In this document: piece after piece, positions 53,406 through 61,963 of the stretch
Layout: each line of letters starts with the position of its first letter
Numbering within the stretch: the first letter of the stretch is position 1
Source: CAJWPI01 sp964635015
Lineage (GTDB): Bacteria > Pseudomonadota > Gammaproteobacteria > Magnimaribacterales > Magnimaribacteraceae
NCBI GenBank assembly: GCA_964635015.1
Contig: CAZWMS010000001.1
Span: 1 to 64,000, forward strand
Reading direction: 5' to 3'
DNA length: 64,000 nt
Program-made: the position numbers and the translations under genes
The notes under the pieces: generated by a model
The model's database searches: none
The model's input: the letters and a program-made list of their open reading frames with translations, nothing else
Told to the model about the DNA's origin: nothing

Positions 53406-54359
53406 CTAATGATCAGATAGAAAGTCTACTAAAGCAGGTGCAACCTGAGAAGGTTGTCTGTAGGTAATGTCGTGTGTTCCCCCTTCAATTGTAAGTAATT
53501 TAGCTGTTGGTATTCTTTCAAGTAATTCTTTAGACCCTTCGTAAGAAACCACACCATCTTTTGTTCCCCAAGCAACAAAAACTGGAATTTTTTTCTTACC
53601 TAAATTGGAATACATTTTCCTAGTATCAAAAAGGTTAAAGTTTCTTACAGTCGAAAGTAAAGATTCTACAAATCCAGAAAAGGCTAGTTGTTTCTTAAAA
53701 TTAATTAAGAATTCTTCTTGATTAATAGAAAATTGGTCATCACTATAAGAAGTTTCAGACATTTGCCCAATCCCATATATTCTGTTACCAAATACATGCC
53801 AAAACCATTCACCTATGATGGGTTTTGTTATCCAATTATTTGGTAAAGATATGTTTTGCATAAAACCTGCGGGAGCAATCATGGAGACTGTTTTCACTCT
53901 TTCGGGATATTTATCTGCAAAATATCCAATTATTGGTCCTCCCATGGAATAGCCTACTAGATTAACTGGTTCTTCTAAACCCAAGTTATTTAGCAGCTCT
54001 TTTAAAGATTCTACATACAATTCCTTATTATATTTTATTCTAGGCCTATCAGAATAACCCCTTCCATAGTGATCATAAACAAGCACGGAATAACCTCCAT
54101 CTAAAAGAAAATCTAACATTCCATTCCAGACAAAACTGGGAGTAGAGAATCCATGAACAAGTACTATAATTTTTTTTGAAACTCCTCTATGCTTAGATTC
54201 GTGTAACTTATAATAAAGATTCCCATTTGATAGCTTCACAAGATTCCCTTCCTTGGGTGCCTCTTCTTCTTTTATATCTTTTAAAGGAAGAGTTTTAAAA
54301 AAATAAGGTATTACAATACACAGTAAAGAGACTGAAAAGATTAAGAAGATAATATACAT
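53406..54359 (-). CDS. Alpha/beta hydrolase, membrane-anchored
   Basis: A 317-residue hydrolase with an N-terminal membrane helix (IIFLIFSVSLLCIVIPYFF). The catalytic fold has the oxyanion region LVHGFSTPSFVW near residue 66, YDHYGRGYSDRP near 93, the nucleophile Ser in GYSMGGPIIGYFA near 137, Asp in WGTKDGVVSY near 268 and His in GGTHDITYR near 296. It looks like an esterase or lipase; the substrate is unknown. I chose the ATG at 54359 over the TTG three codons earlier. Confidence 0.85.
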   Translation of the reverse strand: MYIIFLIFSVSLLCIVIPYFFKTLPLKDIKEEEAPKEGNLVKLSNGNLYYKLHESKHRGVSKKIIVLVHGFSTPSFVWNGMLDFLLDGGYSVLVYDHYGRGYSDRPRIKYNKELYVESLKELLNNLGLEEPVNLVGYSMGGPIIGYFADKYPERVKTVSMIAPAGFMQNISLPNNWITKPIIGEWFWHVFGNRIYGIGQMSETSYSDDQFSINQEEFLINFKKQLAFSGFVESLLSTVRNFNLFDTRKMYSNLGKKKIPVFVAWGTKDGVVSYEGSKELLERIPTAKLLTIEGGTHDITYRQPSQVAPALVDFLSDH

Positions 54360-54434
54360 TTCATACAATTACTTATTCCAATAAGACTGTTAGTATTTAT
54401 AAAGTTAATTATAAGAAAATTTCTTAAGAATGAC

Positions 54435-55181
54435 ATGCATCCATTTTTTAAAGACTTTAAATTTGCTGGATTTGTACACAGAGGTGGTGCTGAGGAAGTT
54501 GTTGAAAATACCTTAGAAGCTTTTCAATATTCTTCTGAAATGGGGTTTACCTTTATGGAAACTGATGTGCAATGCTCGAAAGATGGTCATGTGGTAGTTT
54601 TCCACGATGAAGACTTAGAAAGGATGGCTGGAATGAAGAAAAAAATATGCGACCTATCTTACAGAGAAATAAATGGAATCATTCTACAAGGAGGTTTAAA
54701 GATTCCTTCTTTAAACGAATTGTTATCATCTTTTAAGGATTTGAGATTTAACATCGATGTTAAAGCTGATGAGGCCTTAGAGGGAACAGTGCAGATTGTT
54801 AAGGACCACAAGGCATTAAACAGAGTTTGTTTTGCATCCTTTTCATCAAGAAGACTAGATCAAATAAGGAACTTGGCTGGCCCCAATGGTTGCACATCTA
54901 TGGGTACTAGAGAAATCTTGCAAGCAAGAATTGGGTCTTTTGGAATCCCGCTAAATTTATCTTCTGGATATTGCGCACAAGTGCCCCTTTCTCAATGGGG
55001 TTTGCCATTAGTAACAGTAAACTTTATTAATTACCTGAAAAAAAAAGGGAAACTAATTCATGTGTGGACTATAGATGAAGACCAAGAAATGAAAAGATTA
55101 ATATCTATGGGTGTTAACGGAATAATGACTGATAAACCTAAAGTATTAAAAAGAGTTCTAATAGAATCTGAACTTATGTGA
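54435..55181 (+). CDS. Glycerophosphodiester phosphodiesterase
   Basis: A 248-residue GDPD enzyme that hydrolyses glycerophosphodiesters to glycerol-3-phosphate and an alcohol. Catalytic blocks are VHRGGAEEVVENTLEAF near residue 13, FMETDVQCSKDGHVVVFHDEDLERM near 37 (two pieces) and VWTIDEDQEMKRLISMGVNGIMTDKP near 214. No signal peptide, so it is cytosolic. It probably recycles phospholipid headgroups. Its stop touches the stop of the convergent UMF1 transporter. Confidence 0.92.
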   Translation: MHPFFKDFKFAGFVHRGGAEEVVENTLEAFQYSSEMGFTFMETDVQCSKDGHVVVFHDEDLERMAGMKKKICDLSYREINGIILQGGLKIPSLNELLSSFKDLRFNIDVKADEALEGTVQIVKDHKALNRVCFASFSSRRLDQIRNLAGPNGCTSMGTREILQARIGSFGIPLNLSSGYCAQVPLSQWGLPLVTVNFINYLKKKGKLIHVWTIDEDQEMKRLISMGVNGIMTDKPKVLKRVLIESELM

Positions 55182-56438
55182 TCATGTATCTTCTTCAGGA
55201 ACCTTCCAAAGCAGTATCAACCCAGGAATGAATAGAAGCAATAAACTTAGAATACCCATTCTTGGATTTCCCAGTGCCATTGCTACAGAGGAAACAAGAA
55301 TAGGCCCAATAACAACAGAAGTTTTACCTATTAAATTAAAGAATCCAAAAAATTCTGCAGCCTTTTCTGTAGGAATAAGGCTACTAAAAAAAGATCTGCT
55401 AATAGCTTGAACTCCACCTTGAACAAGTCCAACTATAGAAGCAAGGATATAAAATTCTAGGGCAGTGGTCATGAAGGTGCTATAGAAACAGATAAATATA
55501 TATACAAAAATTCCTATTGTTAGTATTCTCTTAAAACCTAACTTATCAGCGTAAAGACCGAATAATAAGGTTGAAGGAAAGCCTATAAATTGAGTTATTA
55601 TCAGGGCTGTGATCATTGAAGACATCTCTAGACCTATATCGGAACCATAGGATGTAGCCATTCTAATAATAGTATCTACTCCATCAATATAGAGAAAATA
55701 GGAAATTAAGAAAATTGCAGCCTTTTTGTATTTTCTTATTTCAAGAATAGTTGATTTAACATTTAAAAAAGCTTTTTTTGTCATGGAGATATAATTTAAA
55801 TTTATATCAGTATTTCCAAATTCCTTTACATTTAATAAGGTAGGTAAAGAAAAAAGAGCCCACCAAAAAGCTACGGTTAGAAATGACCAAAGAATTGCAT
55901 GAATTTCTGATTCGAAACCAAACCATGAAGGATTTAAATACATAAACACATTAATTACAAAAAGTAGGCCTCCACCTAAGTAACCTAAAGAAAAACCTAA
56001 AGAAGAAACCCTATTTCTTTCATTTGAATCCGAAACAAAAATTAATAAAGAGTCATAGAAAATATTTCCTCCAGAAAATCCTATAACGGCTAAAGAATAA
56101 AACAACATTGCGTAAAACCACTCCCCCTCTGGAATAAAATATAGATACCCTGTACTCAAAATTCCTATAAATGCGAAAAAATATAAAAATCTTTTTCTAT
56201 TCCTTCCTATGTCGCTATAAGCCCCTAATATAGGAGCTAATATTCCTATAACTAAACCAACTAGAGAATTAGTTGCACCCCAAACCCAAGTACTCATAAC
56301 TGCATCAAGGTCTGAAGCCCAGAAAGACTTAAAAAATAGAGGGCCAAATCCAGCCATAACAGTAGTGGCAAAAGCAGAGTTTGCCCAATCATAAAATGCC
56401 CAACTCCATGCTGATTTAGTTATTTTTTTTTGACCCAT
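55182..56438 (-). CDS. MFS transporter, UMF1/Atg22-like
   Basis: A 418-residue major facilitator with 12 helices. The opening WSWAFYDWANSAFATTVMAGF near residue 11 and LIPTEKAAEFFGFFNLIGKTSVVIGP near 352 (read in blocks) are the UMF1 pattern, related to the yeast vacuolar amino-acid effluxer Atg22. The substrate is unknown. The start faces the newly proposed small membrane-protein gene across a 44-base divergent spacer. Confidence 0.86.
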   Translation of the reverse strand: MGQKKITKSAWSWAFYDWANSAFATTVMAGFGPLFFKSFWASDLDAVMSTWVWGATNSLVGLVIGILAPILGAYSDIGRNRKRFLYFFAFIGILSTGYLYFIPEGEWFYAMLFYSLAVIGFSGGNIFYDSLLIFVSDSNERNRVSSLGFSLGYLGGGLLFVINVFMYLNPSWFGFESEIHAILWSFLTVAFWWALFSLPTLLNVKEFGNTDINLNYISMTKKAFLNVKSTILEIRKYKKAAIFLISYFLYIDGVDTIIRMATSYGSDIGLEMSSMITALIITQFIGFPSTLLFGLYADKLGFKRILTIGIFVYIFICFYSTFMTTALEFYILASIVGLVQGGVQAISRSFFSSLIPTEKAAEFFGFFNLIGKTSVVIGPILVSSVAMALGNPRMGILSLLLLFIPGLILLWKVPEEDT

Positions 56439-56482
56439 AGTAGAAGTAAGTAAATAATACGCTATTAATTTAGGAGAGCTCT

Positions 56483-56584
56483 ATGGAAGAAGATAAAAAA
56501 ACCATCACTACTTTGGGGTTATTTTTTTTAGTAATAGGAGCAGTAACAGTGTTTCTTATATTTCTCTCTTTATTTCTTTCATAA
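56483..56584 (+). CDS. Small single-helix membrane protein, 33 residues, unknown
   Basis: A short plus-strand ORF in the 148-base gap between the UMF1 and SnoaL-like genes. It has ATG at 56483 and TAA at 56582-56584. A good ribosome site AGGAG (56472-56476) lies 6 bases before the ATG, which is unusual here. The peptide is a charged start (MEEDKK) and one membrane helix (LGLFFLVIGAVTVFLIFL). It is convergent with the SnoaL-like gene, with 2 bases between stops. I know no family. Confidence 0.65.
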   Translation: MEEDKKTITTLGLFFLVIGAVTVFLIFLSLFLS

Positions 56585-56586
56585 GA

Positions 56587-57201
56587 TCACTTTACTTTTA
56601 TTGAGGGATCAGGGCTTCCGCGTCTGATGTTTCTCAGAAATTCTTCTAATGGAACTGGCTCACTAATTGCTTTAGTTTCTGAAGAATCCCAAAATTCTTT
56701 CCATGTTGGCCAAATACTATGAAACCCTCCTTCATAATTTTTTATTCCAGGCCACCTCATTTTGAAATTACCTATTGGTGGTTTGTTCAAGTCAGTTGCA
56801 TACCAATAAAGTGGTAATCTACGTCTAAAATACCATCTCTTGTCTATTTTCTCATATTCATCCCAGTACATCATTTGCATAATAATCCACTCTTTTCCTG
56901 TTTCGTGTTCGTTTTTAGAGTAAACAACTCCAATTGCATGAGAATCATCTAAAAATTCTATTATTTTATTTCCTACATGATGAGCAGTGCCTGTAAATTG
57001 ATTTCTTAAGGTATGGTCAAACCACCTCTTCAAGGCCAACCTTCCACTTTCGCCCTTACCAACCATTATATTTTCTGGAAATAAATTAACTAAAGAATCT
57101 AGATCCCTAACATCTAATGCTAGGGAATACTTGGAAGATAAGTCTTTTATTTCTTCTTTAGACTCTATTCTTTCTAGTCTTTTTTCAAAATTTTTAGACA
57201 T
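56587..57201 (-). CDS. SnoaL-like (NTF2-fold) protein
   Basis: A 204-residue protein with the NTF2/SnoaL fold in its first ~140 residues: IESKEEIKDLSSKYSLALDVRDLDSLVNLFPEN near 12 (read in blocks) and TAHHVGNKIIEFLDDSHAIGVVYS near 71. Tyr, His and Asp residues typical of these pockets are present. Members are isomerases, dehydratases or cyclases in lipid and polyketide breakdown. It is the last gene of the seven-gene minus-strand operon, so it may act on the same substrate. Confidence 0.75.
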   Translation of the reverse strand: MSKNFEKRLERIESKEEIKDLSSKYSLALDVRDLDSLVNLFPENIMVGKGESGRLALKRWFDHTLRNQFTGTAHHVGNKIIEFLDDSHAIGVVYSKNEHETGKEWIIMQMMYWDEYEKIDKRWYFRRRLPLYWYATDLNKPPIGNFKMRWPGIKNYEGGFHSIWPTWKEFWDSSETKAISEPVPLEEFLRNIRRGSPDPSIKVK

Positions 57202-57231
57202 CTAAATGACTTATAATTATTAGCAAGTATT

Positions 57232-58353
57232 TCAATTAGAAAACAATTGTTGTGAATCCTTCAAAGTTCGTTCCATCCCTTCAACTAATTCCGCCATTAT
57301 TTCTTCAGCCGGTCTTACCTTTTTTATCATCCCTATGCCTTGGCCTGCAAATCCAGGATTTATATCCTGTCTGTTATCCGCATCTGCCGAAGCTAGAACG
57401 GCTCCAGCAACTGCTGATTGGTAAGGCATAGGTAATGGATCGTGCTCTGATCTTTCCCAAAAATCAGTCCATGAGCTTCTTATTATTCTGGCGGGTTTTC
57501 CAGTAATTGATCTTGAAATTACAGTACCTTCTTCGGTTGAATCCAAGATGGCCTGTTTCTGATGATCATGTATCCCTGCTTCTTCAGAAGCTAAGAAAGC
57601 TGAACCTATCCAAGCGCCCTCAGCACCCAACATCATAGCGGCAGCTATTCCTCTTCCATCAGATATGCCTCCGGCTCCTAAAATTGGTATTCCATTAGCT
57701 GCATCCACTACTTGCGGGATCAGTGCCATTGTTCCAATGGGTGAGTTATGTCCACCAGCATCATGTCCTTGGGCAACAATTGCATCTACTCCTGCAGACG
57801 ATACCTTGACAGTGTGCCTTACTGCACCAACTACAGTCATAACTCTAGTATTATTGGCTTTCAGTCTTTCCATCCAAGGCGAGGGATTGCCTAGTCCTGC
57901 AGCATAAACAGGAACTTTTTCTTCAATTACAACCTCCATTTGTTGTTCAAAAAACTCTTTCGTAAATAATCCTACACTCTCAATTGCTGTAGGGCTACGA
58001 TCACTCTCAGTCATTTTCAAACCATGTTCATTCATAAAGCCTTTTGCCATTTCTTGATATTCAGTAACTAGATTGGAAGGGTCTTTTCCATCATTCTGCT
58101 TAAGATTTCCTCCCCCTCTTACAGACATAGGTAATAAAGTATCTACACCAAATGGTTTATCAGTTAAATCTCTAGTTTCCTCTATCCATCTTCTCATTTG
58201 ACTAGGAGTGCAAGCTGCTGCCCCTAAGACCCCTAATCCTCCAGCATTTGAAACTGCAGCAGTTAATTTTGGGTTTGCTGCCCCCCCCATGCCCGCTAAA
58301 AAAATAGGATATTTAATACCAAAAACTTCACATATTCTGCTTTTTATTGCCAT
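57232..58353 (-). CDS. Nitronate monooxygenase family protein (second)
   Basis: A 373-residue FMN enzyme of the NMO class, longer than the one at 44-45 kb. Visible are KYPIFLAGMGGAANPKLTAAVSNAGGLGVLG near residue 14 (two blocks), VAQGHDAGGHNSP near 188 with the active His, and GIPILGAGGISDGRGIAAAMMLGAEGAWIGSAF near 216 in parts. The two NMO genes differ clearly, so they are not a recent duplication. It lies 26 bases after the PhyH-type gene in the operon. Confidence 0.86.
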   Translation of the reverse strand: MAIKSRICEVFGIKYPIFLAGMGGAANPKLTAAVSNAGGLGVLGAAACTPSQMRRWIEETRDLTDKPFGVDTLLPMSVRGGGNLKQNDGKDPSNLVTEYQEMAKGFMNEHGLKMTESDRSPTAIESVGLFTKEFFEQQMEVVIEEKVPVYAAGLGNPSPWMERLKANNTRVMTVVGAVRHTVKVSSAGVDAIVAQGHDAGGHNSPIGTMALIPQVVDAANGIPILGAGGISDGRGIAAAMMLGAEGAWIGSAFLASEEAGIHDHQKQAILDSTEEGTVISRSITGKPARIIRSSWTDFWERSEHDPLPMPYQSAVAGAVLASADADNRQDINPGFAGQGIGMIKKVRPAEEIMAELVEGMERTLKDSQQLFSN

Positions 58354-58379
58354 TTTCTCTCCTTCTACTAATTATTACA

Positions 58380-59189
58380 TTAATTGATAAACTTACCTTT
58401 CTCTACCACAAAGAATTGCCTGTTCTCATCATTTACTTTTTCATATAAAGAATTACTGATTCTCCGCTCTGCTCCATCTGGCGCATACTGGAGAATGTAG
58501 CCCTTTCTCACTGTATCTGTAATATTTGGTCCTGTCTTATGAGGAGTTAGAGAAGACAAAATAGCAATGCTCCCTGAAGATAATTCAAGAGGAACGGCAT
58601 CTGATGAGTCTAAGGGTATTTCATATCCAAGATCCGTTACTTTGTGATTCAATGTACCCATTGTATGCATCCCAGGTACAACCCAAGGGCAACCATTTGA
58701 TTCATCAGTATCAGTAAGAGCTACCCAACAAGTTAAATAAGCCTGTGGATTAATATAAGTATAGCCATTGTCTTGATGCCAAGGAAATTCATCTTTAGTA
58801 TCAGGTTTTTTATAAACTGCTTGATCCCAATAAAGGCGGACATTATTTCCAATTAGATCTAGGCAAAGACTTGAGAAAATATTATGTCTACTAAACTTTT
58901 TCAATTCCTCGGATAGGGTAACTAAATGGGGACTAAAAGTTATTTCTTTAGCTCTAGAAATAAAAAACTTCTCTCCATCTAACCTTGTTAAAGCATCAGT
59001 AACTTTGAGCTCAAAAGGGTCTATAATTGAAGTAATCTTATCCATTAAACTTGAATCGAAGGCATCTTTAACTAAAAGGTATCCTTTTTCATTAAAATGT
59101 TTAACTTCGTGATCTTTTAAATATTTATATGGCCCTTTAGGAATGGACCAAATAAAATTCTTATTATCAGGATGTTTTTCTAGATTCAT
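58380..59189 (-). CDS. Phytanoyl-CoA dioxygenase (PhyH) family protein
   Basis: A 269-residue Fe(II)/2-oxoglutarate oxygenase. The iron motif H-x-D is in FPWHQDNGYTY near residue 140, the second His in SSLTPHKTGPN near 217, and the 2OG Arg in DTVRKGYILQY near 231. NGCPWVVPGMH near 172 is typical of the group. PhyH homologues hydroxylate acyl-CoAs or small acids; the target cannot be told. Four bases separate it from the amidase gene upstream, so they are co-transcribed. Confidence 0.87.
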   Translation of the reverse strand: MNLEKHPDNKNFIWSIPKGPYKYLKDHEVKHFNEKGYLLVKDAFDSSLMDKITSIIDPFELKVTDALTRLDGEKFFISRAKEITFSPHLVTLSEELKKFSRHNIFSSLCLDLIGNNVRLYWDQAVYKKPDTKDEFPWHQDNGYTYINPQAYLTCWVALTDTDESNGCPWVVPGMHTMGTLNHKVTDLGYEIPLDSSDAVPLELSSGSIAILSSLTPHKTGPNITDTVRKGYILQYAPDGAERRISNSLYEKVNDENRQFFVVEKGKFIN

Positions 59190-59193
59190 CCAT

Positions 59194-60624
59194 TTAGTCT
59201 GAATAAATAGAAGGTTTCTTGTCTTTCCATGGCTGAGCCTCTTCTAGTTGAGAGGAAATAGAAATTAAAAGCTCATCATTTCCATATTCTGCAGACAACA
59301 TAGAGCCAATAGGTAGGCCTGACTCACTTAGGCCTAGGGGAAGAGAGATGCTAGGCTGTCCTGTTTGATTATACAGACCTGTAAAGCATGAATAAGAAGA
59401 TAGTCTTTCAATGTAGGTAGGAATATCTTCTGAAGACATATCTATTTCCCCTATTTTGACAGGGGATTTTGTTAAGACTGGACTAAGAATTAGATCGTAA
59501 TTCTCCATGAATTTTCCCAAAACTCGCCCTGCTTGATGATTTGCTAATGTTGCTCTTGCATATTGTTCAGCAGAGAACTCTTTCCCATTTTCATACATTC
59601 TATAGGTTATGTGTTCTACTGACTCCGGAGTTATTTTGGTTCCCAAAATTTCAGCTCTTTGTTGCAATGCAACAGTAACGTTTGCTGAAATTATTACGCC
59701 AATTGCTTCAGAAAGAGCTTCTAGATCTGGTTCAGGAGAATCTTCAATTATTTCATGTCCCAAACTCTCACATAACTTTGCTGTCTCTTGAATTCGTAAG
59801 ACTACATCTTCCTCAATCTTTACCTTATCAGTAGGAAGATGAAGAGCTATTTTTAATTTCCCCGGATTCTTTCTACAAGCAGATAAGAAACTTTCATTGG
59901 CTTCTGGAACACCATAAGGATCTCCACTTTCCAGACCAGTTGTAGCGTCTAGAAGAGCAGCAGAGTCTCTAACTGTTTTTGATACACAATGACTAATTGA
60001 TTGTCCTGCCCATCCTTCGCCTCTGTCAGGTCCCATAGGCGTACGAGCCCTAGTAGGCTTCAGGCCTACCAAGCCACAACAAGATGCAGGGATTCTAATT
60101 GATCCCCCACCATCACTTGCGTTAGCTAAAGGCAATACACCAGAAGAAACAGCAGCAGCTGCACCTCCACTTGAACCACCAGCTGAATAATCTAGATTCC
60201 ACGGATTTCTTGTAGGTCCATATAAAGATGGTTCAGTAGTTACAGTTAGTCCAAATTCGGGTGTATTAGTTTTTCCAAAAATTACTAAACCCGCATCTAA
60301 GTACCTATCTACTAAAGTTGAATTATGGTCAGCTACATAGTCTTTAAAAAATTTTGAACCATATGTCGTCTTTGTTCCTGTAAGTAAAACATGTAGATCT
60401 TTTAAAAGGAATGGTACGCCAGTGAAAGGTCCTTCTGGAAGCCCCTTAGTTAACCTTTCTTTGGCTTCTTCATAGTGTTTTAAAACAACAGCATTGGTTT
60501 CACCATTTACTTTTTCATTTCTATGGATAGCTTCCTCGAGCAAATCACTTGGTGAAACTTCTTTTTTTCTTACAAGCTCTGCTAAACCTAACCCATCATA
60601 ATTGTCATATTCTTTAAAACTCAT
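59194..60624 (-). CDS. Amidase (amidase-signature family)
   Basis: A 476-residue amidase. The Ser-cisSer-Lys triad is visible: Lys in FLLKDLHVLL near residue 72, and the glycine-serine signature SAGGSSGGAAAAVSSG near 147 with the nucleophile in DGGGSIRIPASCCGLVGLKPTRAR near 172 (two blocks). The family hydrolyses carboxamides. Substrate is unknown; it is not GatA, since GatBC are not nearby. The start ATG overlaps the stop of the dihydroorotase gene by 4 bases. Confidence 0.87.
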   Translation of the reverse strand: MSFKEYDNYDGLGLAELVRKKEVSPSDLLEEAIHRNEKVNGETNAVVLKHYEEAKERLTKGLPEGPFTGVPFLLKDLHVLLTGTKTTYGSKFFKDYVADHNSTLVDRYLDAGLVIFGKTNTPEFGLTVTTEPSLYGPTRNPWNLDYSAGGSSGGAAAAVSSGVLPLANASDGGGSIRIPASCCGLVGLKPTRARTPMGPDRGEGWAGQSISHCVSKTVRDSAALLDATTGLESGDPYGVPEANESFLSACRKNPGKLKIALHLPTDKVKIEEDVVLRIQETAKLCESLGHEIIEDSPEPDLEALSEAIGVIISANVTVALQQRAEILGTKITPESVEHITYRMYENGKEFSAEQYARATLANHQAGRVLGKFMENYDLILSPVLTKSPVKIGEIDMSSEDIPTYIERLSSYSCFTGLYNQTGQPSISLPLGLSESGLPIGSMLSAEYGNDELLISISSQLEEAQPWKDKKPSIYSD

Positions 60625-61958
60625 TGTCTCTCTCTCCTAAATTCAAGTCTCTTTCCAGGTGAATTAGTTAGGAATTCTCCATTACTATAAACCCTTATTC
60701 CATTAATTATAGTTTCGTTTATACGTGATTTGAAAGTATAACCTTCAAATGGAGACCATCCGCATTTGTAAAGGGTATCAGAATTTCTGACCATATTCTT
60801 TTCTCCCCTCTCAACCAGTACTAGATCTGCCCAATACCCCTCTCTTATAAACCCTCTTTCTTTTAGATTAAATCTTATAGCTACATTATGAGAGGTTACT
60901 TTGGGAACTTCTTCTAGAGACAGGACTTTATTATCAACAAGATCTAAAACTGAAAGAAGAGTGTGCTGTACACTGGGCATTCCTGATGGACAATAGAGAT
61001 AAGAGAGTCTTTTTTCTTCTAGAGTATGGGGGGCATGGTCTGTAGCAACATAGTCAATCTTGCCAGTTTTTAATGCATTTCTTAAAGCTAATTGATCTGA
61101 AAGTTCTTTTATAGAAGGATTGCATTTTATTAACGAACCTTTAATTTCATAATCTTTTGAAGAAAAAAATAAATGAGGAATGCATGCTTCAGCGGTAATA
61201 TTCTTATTTTCTACTGAACCTGAGTTAAATAAATCTAACTCTTCTTTAGTAGAGACATGTAATACATGAAGTTGAGAATTAAACTTCTTTGCTAGATTTA
61301 TTGCATATGTAGTTGATTTTAAACAGGATTCTCTTGATCTTATATCTGAATGAAATTTAACAGGAATGTTTTCACCAAACCTCTTTCCATAGATCTCCTC
61401 ATTCTTACGAATCATTGGAGAATCCTCACAGTGGGTAGTTATGACTACTTTTGATTCTCTAAATATGCTTTCTAAACTCTCTGCATTATCTACAAGAAGA
61501 TCTCCAGTAGAAGATCCCATAAAAACTTTAATACCGCAAGTCTTGGTGGGATCAATAGATTTAATTTCCTCGATATTAGTGTTAGTAGCTCCTAAGTAGA
61601 ATGAATAGTTAGCTAAAGAATCTTTAGAGGCTATCTGGTTCTTTTTCTCTAACTCTGAATGATTAAGGGTAGGAGGTAATACATTTGGCATATCCATGTA
61701 CGAGGTAGTACCTCCAGCTACAGCAGCTTTTGATTCGCTATTAATATTGCCTTTATTCGTTAATCCTGGTTCTCTAAAGTGGACTTGATCATCAATAACC
61801 CCTGGAAAAAGCAACATGCCTTGTGCATCAATTACTTTCCCTAGGGGAGGTAGTCCTGATGATATTTTTTTTATACGTCCATTTTCTATGTAAAGATCAA
61901 CATCTTTAATTTGATTTTCATTAACAGCCTTAGTGTTAATTATTGAAATATCTACCAT
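60621..61958 (-). CDS. pyrC: Dihydroorotase, class I-like cyclic amidohydrolase
   Basis: A 445-residue zinc amidohydrolase. Metal blocks are DDQVHFREPG near residue 57, the carboxylated Lys in GIKVFMGSSTGDLLV near 139, THCEDSP near 168, HVLHVST near 231 and ATDHAPHT near 294. These match the dihydroorotase of the long PyrC-like group, which closes dihydroorotate in pyrimidine synthesis. I chose the ATG at 61958, five bases after the flavoprotein stop; a longer frame from 62054 would lie entirely inside that gene. Its place inside a catabolic-looking operon also allows a hydantoinase role. Confidence 0.85.
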   Translation of the reverse strand: MVDISIINTKAVNENQIKDVDLYIENGRIKKISSGLPPLGKVIDAQGMLLFPGVIDDQVHFREPGLTNKGNINSESKAAVAGGTTSYMDMPNVLPPTLNHSELEKKNQIASKDSLANYSFYLGATNTNIEEIKSIDPTKTCGIKVFMGSSTGDLLVDNAESLESIFRESKVVITTHCEDSPMIRKNEEIYGKRFGENIPVKFHSDIRSRESCLKSTTYAINLAKKFNSQLHVLHVSTKEELDLFNSGSVENKNITAEACIPHLFFSSKDYEIKGSLIKCNPSIKELSDQLALRNALKTGKIDYVATDHAPHTLEEKRLSYLYCPSGMPSVQHTLLSVLDLVDNKVLSLEEVPKVTSHNVAIRFNLKERGFIREGYWADLVLVERGEKNMVRNSDTLYKCGWSPFEGYTFKSRINETIINGIRVYSNGEFLTNSPGKRLEFRRERQ

Positions 61959-61963
61959 TAAGT

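Noticed and set aside
44305..58353. Recent duplication of the two nitronate monooxygenase genes
   Set aside because: They differ in length (324 and 373) and in most blocks, so they are distinct subfamilies.
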